Part shown: piece after piece, positions 1 to 5,729 of the stretch
Layout: each line of letters begins with the position of its first letter
How positions within the stretch are numbered: position 1 is the first letter of the stretch
NCBI GenBank assembly: GCA_023399105.1
Contig: JAEWQT010000277.1
Coordinates: forward strand, 1 to 5,729
Length of the DNA: 5,729 nucleotides
Source: Pseudomonadota bacterium
Lineage (GTDB): Bacteria > Pseudomonadota > Gammaproteobacteria > Pseudomonadales > Oceanobacteraceae
Reading direction: 5' to 3'
Position numbers and translations under genes: made by a program
Notes under the pieces: model-generated
Database searches by the model: none
What the model saw: the letters and a program-made list of their open reading frames with translations, nothing else
Told to the model about the DNA's origin: nothing

Positions 1-1211
1 CCAGCGGCGTATTAACCACCTGCGGTTCAAAAATGCTGAGCAATTTCGTGGCGCCCTACGACGCCACCATCGTCGACAATTTTAATCAGGCCGGCGCGGT
101 ATCCCTGGGCAAGCTGAACATGGACGAATTCGCCATGGGCTCGTCCAACGAAAGCTCCTTTTATGGCGCCGTGGCCAACCCCTGGAATAAAGACCATGTT
201 CCGGGCGGATCATCCGGTGGTTCGGCGGCGGCCGTAGCAGCCCGCCTGGTGCCCGGCGCTACCGCTTCCGATACCGGCGGTTCCATCCGTCAGCCGACAG
301 CTTTCTGTGGTTTAACCGGCCTGAAACCGACCTATGGCCGTGTATCACGCTGGGGTATGATCGCGTACGCTTCCAGCCTCGATCAGGCCGGCACCATCAC
401 CCGCACCGCGGAAGATGCCGCGCTGATGCTGAACGTAATGGCCGGGTTTGATCCGAAAGATTCCACCTGCATGGATCGTGAAGTACCGGATTACCGCAGC
501 ACGCTGAACAACAGCATCGCCGGCTTAACCATCGGCCTGCCGGAAGAATATTTCCGCAGCGATTTAAGCGCCGATATGCAGCAGGCCGTGCGTAACGCCA
601 TTGCCGAATACGAAAAACTGGGTGCGAAGGTGAAGCCAATTTCACTGCCCAATACCCATCTGGCGATTCCGGCCTATTACATCATTGCGCCGGCCGAGTG
701 CTCCGCCAACCTGTCGCGCATGGACGGTGTCCGCTTTGGCTACCGCTGTGACAACCCGCAGGATATTAATGACCTGTACAAACGCTCCCGCGGTGAAGGC
801 TTTGGTAATGAAGTTAAACGCCGCATTATGATCGGTGCCTATGCGCTGTCGGCTGGCTTCTACGATGCCTACTACAAAAAAGCGCAGCAGGTTCGCCGCT
901 TAATCAAAAACGATTTCGCCGAGGCCTTTAAAGAGGTTGACCTGATTGCTGGTCCGGTAACCCCCACTCCGGCATTTAAACGCGGCGAAAAGACCACCGA
1001 CCCGGTGGCGATGTATCTGGAAGATATTTTTACCATTGCCCTGAACCTGGCCGGCTTACCGGGCATGTCGGTTCCCTGCGGCATGGTGAATAACCTGCCG
1101 GTGGGACTGCAGTTAATCGGTAATTATTTTGACGAAGCGCGTCTGCTGAATGCCGCGCATCAGTTCCAGCAGGTGACCGACTGGCACCAGCAAAAACCGG
1201 CCGATGTGTAA
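1..1211 (+). CDS. gatA: Glutamyl-/aspartyl-tRNA amidotransferase subunit A (5' end cut off by window)
   Basis: GatA is the glutaminase subunit of the cytoplasmic GatCAB complex. It releases ammonia from glutamine for amidation of Glu-tRNA(Gln) and/or Asp-tRNA(Asn). The reading frame is open from base 3 ([15 protein letters not shown]), so the ATG at 33 is internal and the true start lies upstream. The 402 residues present compare with about 485 in the family, so roughly 80 N-terminal residues are missing, including the catalytic lysine of the Lys-Ser-Ser triad. The amidase signature is intact: [11 protein letters not shown] carries the likely cis-serine (codon 210-212), and DTGGSIRQP carries the nucleophile serine (codon 282-284). 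Their spacing of 24 residues is the family norm. [13 protein letters not shown] and the C-terminal [16 protein letters not shown] are also typical. The gene is followed 11 bases later by gatB, so the two are surely co-transcribed. Identification is firm; whether the cell uses it for Gln, Asn or both cannot be seen here. Confidence 0.97.
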   Translation, partial: SGVLTTCGSKMLSNFVAPYDATIVDNFNQAGAVSLGKLNMDEFAMGSSNESSFYGAVANPWNKDHVPGGSSGGSAAAVAARLVPGATASDTGGSIRQPTAFCGLTGLKPTYGRVSRWGMIAYASSLDQAGTITRTAEDAALMLNVMAGFDPKDSTCMDREVPDYRSTLNNSIAGLTIGLPEEYFRSDLSADMQQAVRNAIAEYEKLGAKVKPISLPNTHLAIPAYYIIAPAECSANLSRMDGVRFGYRCDNPQDINDLYKRSRGEGFGNEVKRRIMIGAYALSAGFYDAYYKKAQQVRRLIKNDFAEAFKEVDLIAGPVTPTPAFKRGEKTTDPVAMYLEDIFTIALNLAGLPGMSVPCGMVNNLPVGLQLIGNYFDEARLLNAAHQFQQVTDWHQQKPADV

Positions 1212-1215
1212 GGGG
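1210..1215 (+). promoter_or_regulatory. Ribosome binding site of gatB
   Basis: AAGGGG lies 7 bases before the gatB ATG. Its first two bases are the end of the gatA TAA stop, so ribosomes finishing gatA are already over the gatB initiation site. This suggests translational coupling, which would help keep the subunits in equal amounts. The coupling is inferred; the motif and overlap are seen directly. Confidence 0.7.
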
Positions 1216-1222
1216 TTCTGAA

Positions 1223-2686
1223 ATGGAATGGGAAGTTGTTATCGGCCTTGAGATTCACGCTCAGCTAGCCACCAAATCAAAAATTTTCTCCGGCGCCGCC
1301 ACGCAATACGGTGCCGAAGCCAACACTCAGGCCTGCGCGGTGGATTTAGGTTTACCCGGTGTGCTGCCGGTGTTTAACGAAGAAGCCCTGCGCATGGCGG
1401 TGAAGTTTGGCCTGGCCATTGATGCCGACATCGGCAAAAAATCGGTGTTCGACCGCAAAAATTATTTCTATCCGGATCTGCCGAAAGGCTACCAGACCAC
1501 CCAGCTGCACCACCCCATTGTCGGCAAAGGCTTTATTGAAATTGAGCTGGATGATGGCAGCACCAAGCGCATTAACGTCACCCGGACACACCTGGAAGAA
1601 GACGCCGGCAAATCCGTGCACGAAGGCTTTAATGGCATGTCCGGTATCGACCTGAATCGTGCCGGCACACCCCTGGTAGAAATTGTGTCGGAACCGGAAC
1701 TGCGCAGCGCCAAAGAAGCCGCCGCGTATTTCCGCAAAATGCACAGCATTGTCACTTATCTGGGTATTTGTGACGGCGATTTATCCCAGGGCTCCATGCG
1801 CTGTGACTGCAACGTTTCACTGCGTCCGAAAGGTCAGCAGGAATTCGGCACCCGCACCGAGATTAAAAACGTCAACTCGTTCCGTAATGTCGAGCGTGCC
1901 ATCGAAGCCGAAATTGAACGGCAGATGGATATTCTCGAAGACGGCGGCAAAATTCTGCAGGAAACCCGCCTGTACGATGCCGATAAAAACGAAACCCGCG
2001 CCATGCGCTCTAAAGAAGTCGCCAACGATTACCGTTACTTCCCCTGCCCGGATTTATTGCCGGTAATCATCGACGATAACTACATCGAAGCCGTACGAGC
2101 CACCCTGCCGGAATTACCGGATGCCAAACGCAAACGCTTTGTGAAAGACCACGGCTTATCCGCTGTCGATGCCGCGGTACTGGCCTCCAGCCGCGAGCTG
2201 GCGCATTACTTTGAAACCGCCGCCAAAGCCGCCAACGATTACAAACTGGCCGCTAACTGGGTGCAAGGCGATGTCTCCGCCACGCTGAACCGGCTGGAAA
2301 TCAGCATCGACAAGCTGGCCGTGTCGGCGGAACAGCTGGGCCGCATTTTGCAGCTGATCAAAGACAACACCCTGAACAACGGCGGCGCCAAAGAAGTATT
2401 CAACGCCCTGCTCGACGGCAAAGGCGATGGCAGCGCGGCCTGCATTGATGCGCTGGTAGACTCTTTGGGCCTCAAGCAGGTATCCGATACCGGCGCCATT
2501 GAAGCCATTGTGGCGGAAGTGCTGGCGGCCAATCAGAAACTGGTCGATGGCTATCTGGCCACCCCGGAAGACAAGCGCGCCAAAGCCATCGGGCCCTTTA
2601 TTGGTCTGGTGCGTAAAGCTGCCAAAGGGGTAAACCCGCAGGTGGTGATGGACGTTCTGCAGAAGAAGCTGAACGAACTGGGTTGA
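1223..2686 (+). CDS. gatB: Aspartyl/glutamyl-tRNA amidotransferase subunit B
   Basis: GatB is the kinase/amidotransferase subunit of GatCAB. It activates the misacylated Glu- or Asp-tRNA with ATP and then amidates it with ammonia channelled from GatA. The 487 residues are full length for the family (about 475-490). The protein opens with the typical [12 protein letters not shown]. It carries the GatB signature [16 protein letters not shown] at residues 76-91, THLEEDAGK at 122-130 (acidic residues in the metal/nucleotide region), [15 protein letters not shown] at 190-204 and [18 protein letters not shown] at 261-278. The N-terminal catalytic cradle runs to about residue 295. It is followed by a helical domain and the YqeY-like tail (about 340-487, with [13 protein letters not shown] near 385) that contacts the tRNA. 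The ATG at 1223 is chosen for its well-spaced AAGGGG site and its match to the family N terminus. It is the second gene of the gatA-gatB operon and ends 94 bases before a P-II-like gene. Confidence 0.98.
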   Translation: MEWEVVIGLEIHAQLATKSKIFSGAATQYGAEANTQACAVDLGLPGVLPVFNEEALRMAVKFGLAIDADIGKKSVFDRKNYFYPDLPKGYQTTQLHHPIVGKGFIEIELDDGSTKRINVTRTHLEEDAGKSVHEGFNGMSGIDLNRAGTPLVEIVSEPELRSAKEAAAYFRKMHSIVTYLGICDGDLSQGSMRCDCNVSLRPKGQQEFGTRTEIKNVNSFRNVERAIEAEIERQMDILEDGGKILQETRLYDADKNETRAMRSKEVANDYRYFPCPDLLPVIIDDNYIEAVRATLPELPDAKRKRFVKDHGLSAVDAAVLASSRELAHYFETAAKAANDYKLAANWVQGDVSATLNRLEISIDKLAVSAEQLGRILQLIKDNTLNNGGAKEVFNALLDGKGDGSAACIDALVDSLGLKQVSDTGAIEAIVAEVLAANQKLVDGYLATPEDKRAKAIGPFIGLVRKAAKGVNPQVVMDVLQKKLNELG

Positions 2687-2693
2687 TGTTGTA

Positions 2694-2734
2694 ATCCGGC
2701 GGCAGCATGACTCCGGTCATGGCAGCCGCCGGAT
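2694..2734 (+). repeat. Interrupted inverted repeat (strong hairpin) after gatB
   Basis: An outer stem of 10 perfect pairs (ATCCGGCGGC at 2694-2703 with GCCGCCGGAT at 2725-2734) encloses an AG/GCA internal loop. Inside that is an inner stem of 6 pairs (CATGAC 2706-2711 with GTCATG 2716-2721) closed by a TCCG tetraloop. It starts 7 bases after the gatB stop and ends 46 bases before the P-II-like start codon. No T-run follows on the plus strand (the next bases are GGCTCTGTTAC), so it is not a standard intrinsic terminator. It may protect the gatB mRNA 3' end, attenuate read-through into the next gene, or be one copy of a dispersed REP-like palindrome. The structure is seen directly; its role is not known. 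Confidence 0.75.
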
Positions 2735-2767
2735 GGCTCTGTTACAACGCTGGAAGTACACATACGC

Positions 2768-2774
2768 GAGAGAG
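2768..2774 (+). promoter_or_regulatory. Ribosome binding site deciding the start of the P-II-like gene
   Basis: The purine run GAGAGAG ends 6 bases before the ATG at 2781. The alternative in-frame ATG at 2733 lies within the 3' arm of the hairpin and has no comparable site in front of it. This supports the shorter protein. Confidence 0.6.
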
Positions 2775-2780
2775 CATTGC

Positions 2781-3125
2781 ATGCAATTCAAACTGATTCT
2801 GGTGTTCGTCGATGACGAGAAAACCGACAAGGTGCTGGACGCTGCCCGTGCCGCCGGAGCAACCGGCGCCACCATCATCAGCCATGCGCGCGGTCAGGGG
2901 CTGAAAAAAATGACCGGGATATTTGGCTTAGAGCTGCTGAATCCGCGTGCGGTGCTACTGATCCTGGTCGAAGCCCGCCGTGCCGACGCTATTCTGCAAG
3001 CGGTCACCGATGCCGGCGGTCTGGATGAACGGCTGGATACCGGTATTGCCTTAATGCTGGATGTGGATAAAGCACTGGGCCTGACTCAACACATCGAAGC
3101 CCTGCAAAAAGAACATCCGCTGTAA
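2781..3125 (+). CDS. Divergent P-II-like (GlnB-fold) protein of unknown target
   Basis: This 114-residue protein resembles the P-II nitrogen-regulator superfamily (trimeric ferredoxin-like fold; classical GlnB is 112 residues). The N terminus MQFKLILVFVDDEKTDKVLDAAR fits the first strand and helix, and GATGATIISHARGQG fits the second strand leading into the T-loop. A second strand-helix unit follows (AVLLILVEARRADAILQAV). The T-loop region (about residues 37-54) is several residues shorter than in GlnB and has no uridylylation tyrosine. The B-loop TGxxGDGK motif for ATP is replaced by GGLDERLDTGIA. It is therefore unlikely to work as an ordinary GlnD-modified, ATP/2-oxoglutarate sensor. I recall similar P-II-like proteins beside DUF1538 membrane proteins in marine gammaproteobacteria, but no such neighbour lies in this window. 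Its start is chosen over an in-frame ATG at 2733, which would add 16 unconserved-looking residues, because of the GAGAGAG site. It may be read with gatAB or from its own promoter; none is clear. Confidence 0.82.
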   Translation: MQFKLILVFVDDEKTDKVLDAARAAGATGATIISHARGQGLKKMTGIFGLELLNPRAVLLILVEARRADAILQAVTDAGGLDERLDTGIALMLDVDKALGLTQHIEALQKEHPL

Positions 3126-3143
3126 CGACCCGCTCTGACAGCC

Positions 3144-3175
3144 ATAAAAAAACCGCCAACTGGCGGTTTTTTTAT
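3144..3175. terminator. Bidirectional intrinsic terminator between convergent units
   Basis: A perfect palindrome runs across this stretch: AT, seven A, CCGCC, an AACT loop, GGCGG, seven T, AT. Read on either strand it gives a short GC stem followed by a seven-base U tract. It can therefore end the gatA-gatB-P-II-like transcript (plus) and the sspA-sspB transcript (minus). It starts 18 bases after the P-II-like stop and lies 24 bases beyond the sspB stop codon. Confidence 0.93.
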
Positions 3176-3199
3176 ACTTCACACTGGCGCTTCAGGAAA

Positions 3200-3604
3200 T
3201 TACTTGACCACTTTCAGGGTTGGTTTCGTACCTGAAGGTTCCGGTGCCGGCGGCGGCGGCAGATCATCCGGATCCGGTGCCCCAGCTTCCATGCCAAATA
3301 CCATCCCCTGACCATTTTCCCGCGCGTAAATCGCCAGAATGGCCACCACCGGCACAAAGACCGACATCGGCACACCGCCGAAACGGGCGTTGAAGGATAA
3401 ACCATCGTTATCGATCAGCAGATTCTGTACCGCCGCCGGGCTGATGTTCAGCACAATCTGGCCGTCGTTCACAAATTCCTGCGGCACCTGCACACCCTGC
3501 AAACCGGCATCCACCAGCAGGTAAGGTGTGCATTGGTTATCCAGAATCCATTCGTGCAGCGCCCGCACCAGGTACGGACGGCTGGGAGTCATAGCGCGGC
3601 TCAT
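3200..3604 (-). CDS. sspB: ClpXP protease specificity-enhancing factor (stringent starvation protein B)
   Basis: SspB is a cytoplasmic adaptor that binds ssrA-tagged proteins from stalled ribosomes, and in E. coli also the RseA fragment, and tethers them to ClpX. The 134 residues show the family layout. A folded substrate-binding domain (about residues 6-104) contains RPYLVRALHEWILDNQ, DGQIVLNISPAAV and SFNARFGGVP followed by AILAIYARENG. A flexible acidic, proline-rich linker (about 105-126, with DPDDLPPPPAPEP) comes next. The last eight residues, KPTLKVVK, form the ClpX-binding XB module. It is shorter than E. coli SspB (165 residues), almost all of the difference being in the linker. The ATG overlaps the sspA TGA by one base (TGATG on the minus strand), with GGGAG about 11 bases upstream, which suggests coupled translation. 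An in-frame ATG four codons later (3590-3592) would also leave the domain whole, so the exact start is uncertain. Confidence 0.96.
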   Translation of the reverse strand: MSRAMTPSRPYLVRALHEWILDNQCTPYLLVDAGLQGVQVPQEFVNDGQIVLNISPAAVQNLLIDNDGLSFNARFGGVPMSVFVPVVAILAIYARENGQGMVFGMEAGAPDPDDLPPPPAPEPSGTKPTLKVVK

Positions 3605-4230
3605 CAGTCGCGCATCTCCCGCTCACGCTCAGACAAGCTGGCCTGGAAAGCTTCGCGGTCGAACAGGCGTTCCATATATTGCAGCAACGGCTTGCACTGT
3701 TTTTCCGGCAATTCGATGCCCAGTACCGGCAAACGCCACAGGATCGGAGCCATGCAGCAATCCACAATCGAGAATTCCTCGTTCATGAAATACGGCATTT
3801 CCGCAAAAATCGGCGTAATGGCAATCAGATTCTCGGTCAGCTCTTTACGCGCCGCCTCAGCGTCTTTGCCTTTACCGGTCAGAATGGTACGAATCAGATC
3901 GCCCCAGTCTTTTTCAATGCGGTGAATCCACAAACGGCTTTGCGCACGCGCCACCGGATACACCGGCAACAGCGGCGGATGAGGGAAACGCTCATCGAGG
4001 TACTCCATCATCACGTTCGGCTCGTACAGTACCAGCTCACGGTCGACCAGAGTCGGCAGTGAGTTGTACGGGTTCAGGGATGCCAGATCTTCCGGCTTGT
4101 TATCCGGATCAACGTCATAAACATCAACCGCGACCCCTTTTTCAGCCAGTACGATACGTACGCGATGGCTGTAATGATCGGACGGATCCGAAAAAAACGT
4201 CATGGAAGAGCGCTTCGCTACAACCCCCAT
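3604..4230 (-). CDS. sspA: Stringent starvation protein A (RNA-polymerase-associated, GST fold)
   Basis: SspA binds the RNA polymerase holoenzyme. In E. coli it supports stationary-phase survival and acid tolerance and is needed for P1 late transcription; in several pathogens it controls virulence genes. The 208 residues match the family (212 in E. coli). They comprise a thioredoxin-like N-terminal domain (about 8-88: [40 protein letters not shown]) and an all-helical GST C-terminal domain (about 95-205: [32 protein letters not shown]). The surface patch PHP (residues 83-85) and nearby Y91, known from E. coli to be required for transcriptional activity, are preserved. The start at 4230 is chosen because [14 protein letters not shown] aligns with the E. 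coli N terminus and has AGGTGAGG five bases upstream. An ATG ten codons earlier (4258-4260) is in frame, but its extension would include that ribosome binding site. It overlaps sspB by one base and lies 94 bases after petC. Confidence 0.97.
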   Translation of the reverse strand: MGVVAKRSSMTFFSDPSDHYSHRVRIVLAEKGVAVDVYDVDPDNKPEDLASLNPYNSLPTLVDRELVLYEPNVMMEYLDERFPHPPLLPVYPVARAQSRLWIHRIEKDWGDLIRTILTGKGKDAEAARKELTENLIAITPIFAEMPYFMNEEFSIVDCCMAPILWRLPVLGIELPEKQCKPLLQYMERLFDREAFQASLSEREREMRD

Positions 4231-4235
4231 AGTGT

Positions 4236-4243
4236 CCTCACCT
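4236..4243 (-). promoter_or_regulatory. Ribosome binding site of sspA
   Basis: On the minus strand AGGTGAGG stands 5 bases before the ATG at 4230. It is the strongest Shine-Dalgarno match in the window. It decides between this start and the in-frame ATG at 4260, which would place the site inside the coding region. Confidence 0.75.
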
Positions 4244-4260
4244 TTTTTCAGCAAACCCAT

Positions 4261-4300
4261 TAAACAAATACAGCCCGGCCGCGGGGTGCGCGGCCGGGCT
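4261..4300 (-). terminator. GC-rich hairpin with U-rich tail after petC
   Basis: A perfect 12-base stem (AGCCCGGCCGCG at 4272-4283 with CGCGGCCGGGCT at 4289-4300) closes a five-base loop. Read on the minus strand it is followed by GTATTTGTTTA, a U-rich but interrupted tail. It sits 24 bases past the petC stop codon and 30 bases before the sspA start codon begins its leader. It most likely ends, fully or in part, the pet operon transcript. Because the tail is not a clean T-run, some read-through into sspA is plausible. On the plus strand no T-run follows, so it acts one way only. Confidence 0.75.
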
Positions 4301-4324
4301 CTGTGTCAGCAAGACCAGAACGTC

Positions 4325-5080
4325 TTACTTGATGTCTTTCCAGTACTCTTTGTTCAGCATGTATACCGGAACAAAGAAGATGGCCAGGAACAACAGTACC
4401 CACCAACCCAGACGCTGACGCTCCAGAGCAATCGGCTCGCCCATGTAAACCAGGAAGTTCACCAGGTCATACACCAGCTTGTCGTACTCAGCGGCAGTCA
4501 GCTTGCCCGGCTCAGCCAGATACAACACACCATCCTGCTCGGTGGTGATTTCCTGACCAGTCAGGGTGTCGAAACCAACACGCACCTGAGCAGTACCTTT
4601 TACCTGACGGCCCTGCAGCTCACCCAGAACATGCGGCATACCGACGTCTTTGAAGACTTCGTTGTTGACGCCGTATGGGCGGGTCGGGTCTTCATAGAAG
4701 CTGCGCAGATAGGTGTAAACCCAATCCGGACGACGCACACGCGCCACCAGGGTCAGATCCGGCGGTGTGGCACCAAACCATTTCTTACCGTCTTCTGCGC
4801 GCATGGCGTTGGTCATCAGGTCACCGAATTTCTTATCGGCGAACACCAGGTTTTCCATCATCAGATTTTCCGGAATACCCAGATCACGGGCGACACGGTT
4901 ATAACGACCATGCTCCAGTGAGTGACAGCCCATGCAGTAGTTCATGTAAGTCTGGGCACCGCGCTGCAACGAGGCGGTGTCAGTCAGATCGGTACGGTGT
5001 TTATCCAGCTGCACGGAAGGAGCCGCCGCCATGGCAACGGCAGGAATCAATGCGGCAATTAACGCAAATACTTTTTTCAT
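4325..5080 (-). CDS. petC: Ubiquinol:cytochrome c reductase, cytochrome c1 subunit
   Basis: Cytochrome c1 accepts electrons from the Rieske protein in the bc1 complex and passes them to a soluble or membrane c-type cytochrome on the periplasmic side. The 251 residues begin with a Sec signal peptide (MKKVFALIAALIPAVAMA, likely cut after A18 in AMA-AA). The heme c site is CMGCH at residues 49-53, with H53 the proximal ligand. The distal ligand is most likely M148 in GMPHVL. GATPPDLT (103-110) and RRPDWVYTYLRSFY (116-129) are hallmarks of the c1 family. A single C-terminal membrane helix (about 225-242, WWVLLFLAIFFVPVYML) anchors it, followed by the short charged tail NKEYWKDIK. The start lies two bases after the petB stop (TGAGCATG on the minus strand), with GGGGG 9 bases upstream, so it is co-translated with petB. 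Heme attachment would need the Ccm maturation system, encoded elsewhere. Nothing looks broken. Confidence 0.98.
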   Translation of the reverse strand: MKKVFALIAALIPAVAMAAAPSVQLDKHRTDLTDTASLQRGAQTYMNYCMGCHSLEHGRYNRVARDLGIPENLMMENLVFADKKFGDLMTNAMRAEDGKKWFGATPPDLTLVARVRRPDWVYTYLRSFYEDPTRPYGVNNEVFKDVGMPHVLGELQGRQVKGTAQVRVGFDTLTGQEITTEQDGVLYLAEPGKLTAAEYDKLVYDLVNFLVYMGEPIALERQRLGWWVLLFLAIFFVPVYMLNKEYWKDIK

Positions 5081-5082
5081 GC

Positions 5083-5729
5083 TCAGTGGCCCCCGGTTAC
5101 GCGCTCAGGTACTGGTTTGGTTTTTTCCATGCTGGTGTAGATCGGCATGGCCAGGAAGAAACCGAAGTAGATTACCGAGCCGACACGGGACAGCAGGGTA
5201 TTCATATCGGTTGCCGGCTGAGTACCCAACCAGGTCAGCAGAACAAAAGCTGCCGCAAAAATCGGGATCAGAGTACGGCTGATCCAGCCTTTATAGCGCC
5301 AGCTCTTCACCGGGCTGCGATCCAGCCAGGGCAGTACGAACAGGATGGCAATCGCAGCGCCCATGGCAATAACGCCCAGCAGCTTATCCGGTACCGCACG
5401 CAGAATGGCGTAGAACGCACCGAAGTACCAAACCGGAGCAATATGGTCCGGAGTTTTCAGACCGTTGGCCGGTTCAAAGTTCGGGTATTCCAGCATGAAG
5501 CCGTTACCTTCCGGGAAGAAGAACATCACGGTAGAGAACACCATCAGGAACACCACAATACCGACCATGTCATGCACGGTGTAGTAAGGGTGGAACGGTA
5601 CGCCGTCGAGCGGCTTGCCGTTTTCATCTTTCAGGGCTTTGATGTCCACGCCATCCGGGTTGTTGGAACCCACTTCGTGCAGTGCCAGCAGGTGCAGCAC
5701 CACCAGCAATACAATCACCAGAGGCAGGG
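5083..5729 (-). CDS. petB: Ubiquinol:cytochrome c reductase, cytochrome b subunit (C-terminal half; 5' end outside window)
   Basis: Cytochrome b is the membrane core of the bc1 complex, holding both b hemes and the two quinone sites of the Q cycle. About 214 residues are visible, roughly the second half of a protein of about 400. The frame is open to the window edge (LPLVIVLLVVLH), so the codon at 5716-5718, a GTG, is internal and not a start. The histidine at 5692-5694 in VLHLLALHEVGSNNP aligns with the last heme-ligand His of helix D (bovine H196). The histidine at 5677-5679 aligns with the Qi-site His (bovine H201). PFHPYYTVHD follows. The Qo-site motif reads PVWY (codons 5425-5436) instead of PEWY, a form I recall from beta- and gammaproteobacteria. 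Helices E to H are visible as four hydrophobic stretches, with WLGTQPAT before the last. The first heme pairs and helices A-C lie upstream, as presumably does petA (Rieske protein). Confidence 0.97.
   Translation of the reverse strand, partial: LPLVIVLLVVLHLLALHEVGSNNPDGVDIKALKDENGKPLDGVPFHPYYTVHDMVGIVVFLMVFSTVMFFFPEGNGFMLEYPNFEPANGLKTPDHIAPVWYFGAFYAILRAVPDKLLGVIAMGAAIAILFVLPWLDRSPVKSWRYKGWISRTLIPIFAAAFVLLTWLGTQPATDMNTLLSRVGSVIYFGFFLAMPIYTSMEKTKPVPERVTGGH

Noticed and set aside
33..35. ATG as the start of gatA
   Set aside because: The frame is open upstream to the window edge and encodes the conserved [11 protein letters not shown] context, so this methionine is internal.
1352..1744. A 130-codon minus-strand open frame inside gatB, and other overlapping frames in gatA and gatB
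   Set aside because: All lie wholly within well-conserved gat genes, show no domain or start signal, and are explained by the codon bias of the real genes.
2735..2767. Possible promoter for the P-II-like gene (TTACAA with a downstream TACACA)
   Set aside because: The hexamers are poor matches and cannot be placed at a proper 16-18 base spacing, so no promoter is called.
2733..2780. N-terminal extension of the P-II-like protein from the ATG at 2733
   Set aside because: That ATG is part of the 3' arm of the hairpin and lacks a Shine-Dalgarno site. The extra residues (MALLQRWKYTYAREHC) do not resemble the P-II N terminus, which begins neatly at MQFKLI.
3533..3925. Plus-strand open frames opposite sspA and sspB
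   Set aside because: They are antisense to two clearly identified genes, with low-complexity Arg/Ser-rich translations and no ribosome binding sites.
4231..4260. N-terminal extension of SspA from the ATG at 4258-4260
   Set aside because: The extension would contain the strong AGGTGAGG site that serves the ATG at 4230, and family members begin near the shorter start.
4202..4921. A 239-codon open frame on the plus strand, antisense to petC and the sspA start
   Set aside because: It lies opposite a strongly conserved cytochrome c1 gene in codon-shadow register. Its translation is rich in Gln, His and Thr without any recognisable domain, it runs through the petC-sspA hairpin, and I saw no good ribosome binding site.

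Overview
The window looks like a chromosomal housekeeping segment of a gammaproteobacterium, most likely of the Oceanospirillales/Pseudomonadales type (a marine Thalassolituus- or Oceanobacter-like genome would fit). This rests on my recall of protein similarity and gene order, not on a search. The petB-petC-sspA-sspB order is the one known from Pseudomonas and relatives. The presence of GatCAB amidotransferase genes, the PVWY variant in cytochrome b and the SspA/SspB sequences all point the same way. Coding density is high, and I see no mobile element, CRISPR array, tRNA or rRNA.

Left half, plus strand (1-3125): the 3' five-sixths of gatA (the gene starts before the window), then gatB 11 bases later with its ribosome binding site touching the gatA stop codon. 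These are two subunits of the enzyme that converts Glu-tRNA(Gln) and/or Asp-tRNA(Asn) to Gln-tRNA or Asn-tRNA; gatC would be expected just upstream, outside the window. A 94-base gap follows, carrying a striking interrupted inverted repeat. After it comes a small gene for a P-II-like protein whose T-loop and nucleotide-binding B-loop do not match classical GlnB/GlnK.

Centre (3126-3199): a perfect 32-base A-tract/GC/T-tract palindrome forms a bidirectional terminator between the two convergent transcription units.

Right half, minus strand (read from 5729 down to 3200): the C-terminal half of petB (cytochrome b), petC (cytochrome c1), a GC-rich hairpin with a U-rich tail, then sspA and sspB, which overlap by one base. 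petB and petC encode the membrane core of the cytochrome bc1 complex (ubiquinol:cytochrome c reductase). sspA encodes an RNA-polymerase-associated stringent starvation protein, and sspB the adaptor that delivers ssrA-tagged proteins to ClpXP. The hairpin between petC and sspA suggests that respiratory and stress genes are only partly co-transcribed.

Most of the region is ordinary and well conserved. The parts worth a second look are the P-II-like protein and the hairpin in front of it, followed by the petC-sspA junction. I found no convincing evidence for a wholly new system.
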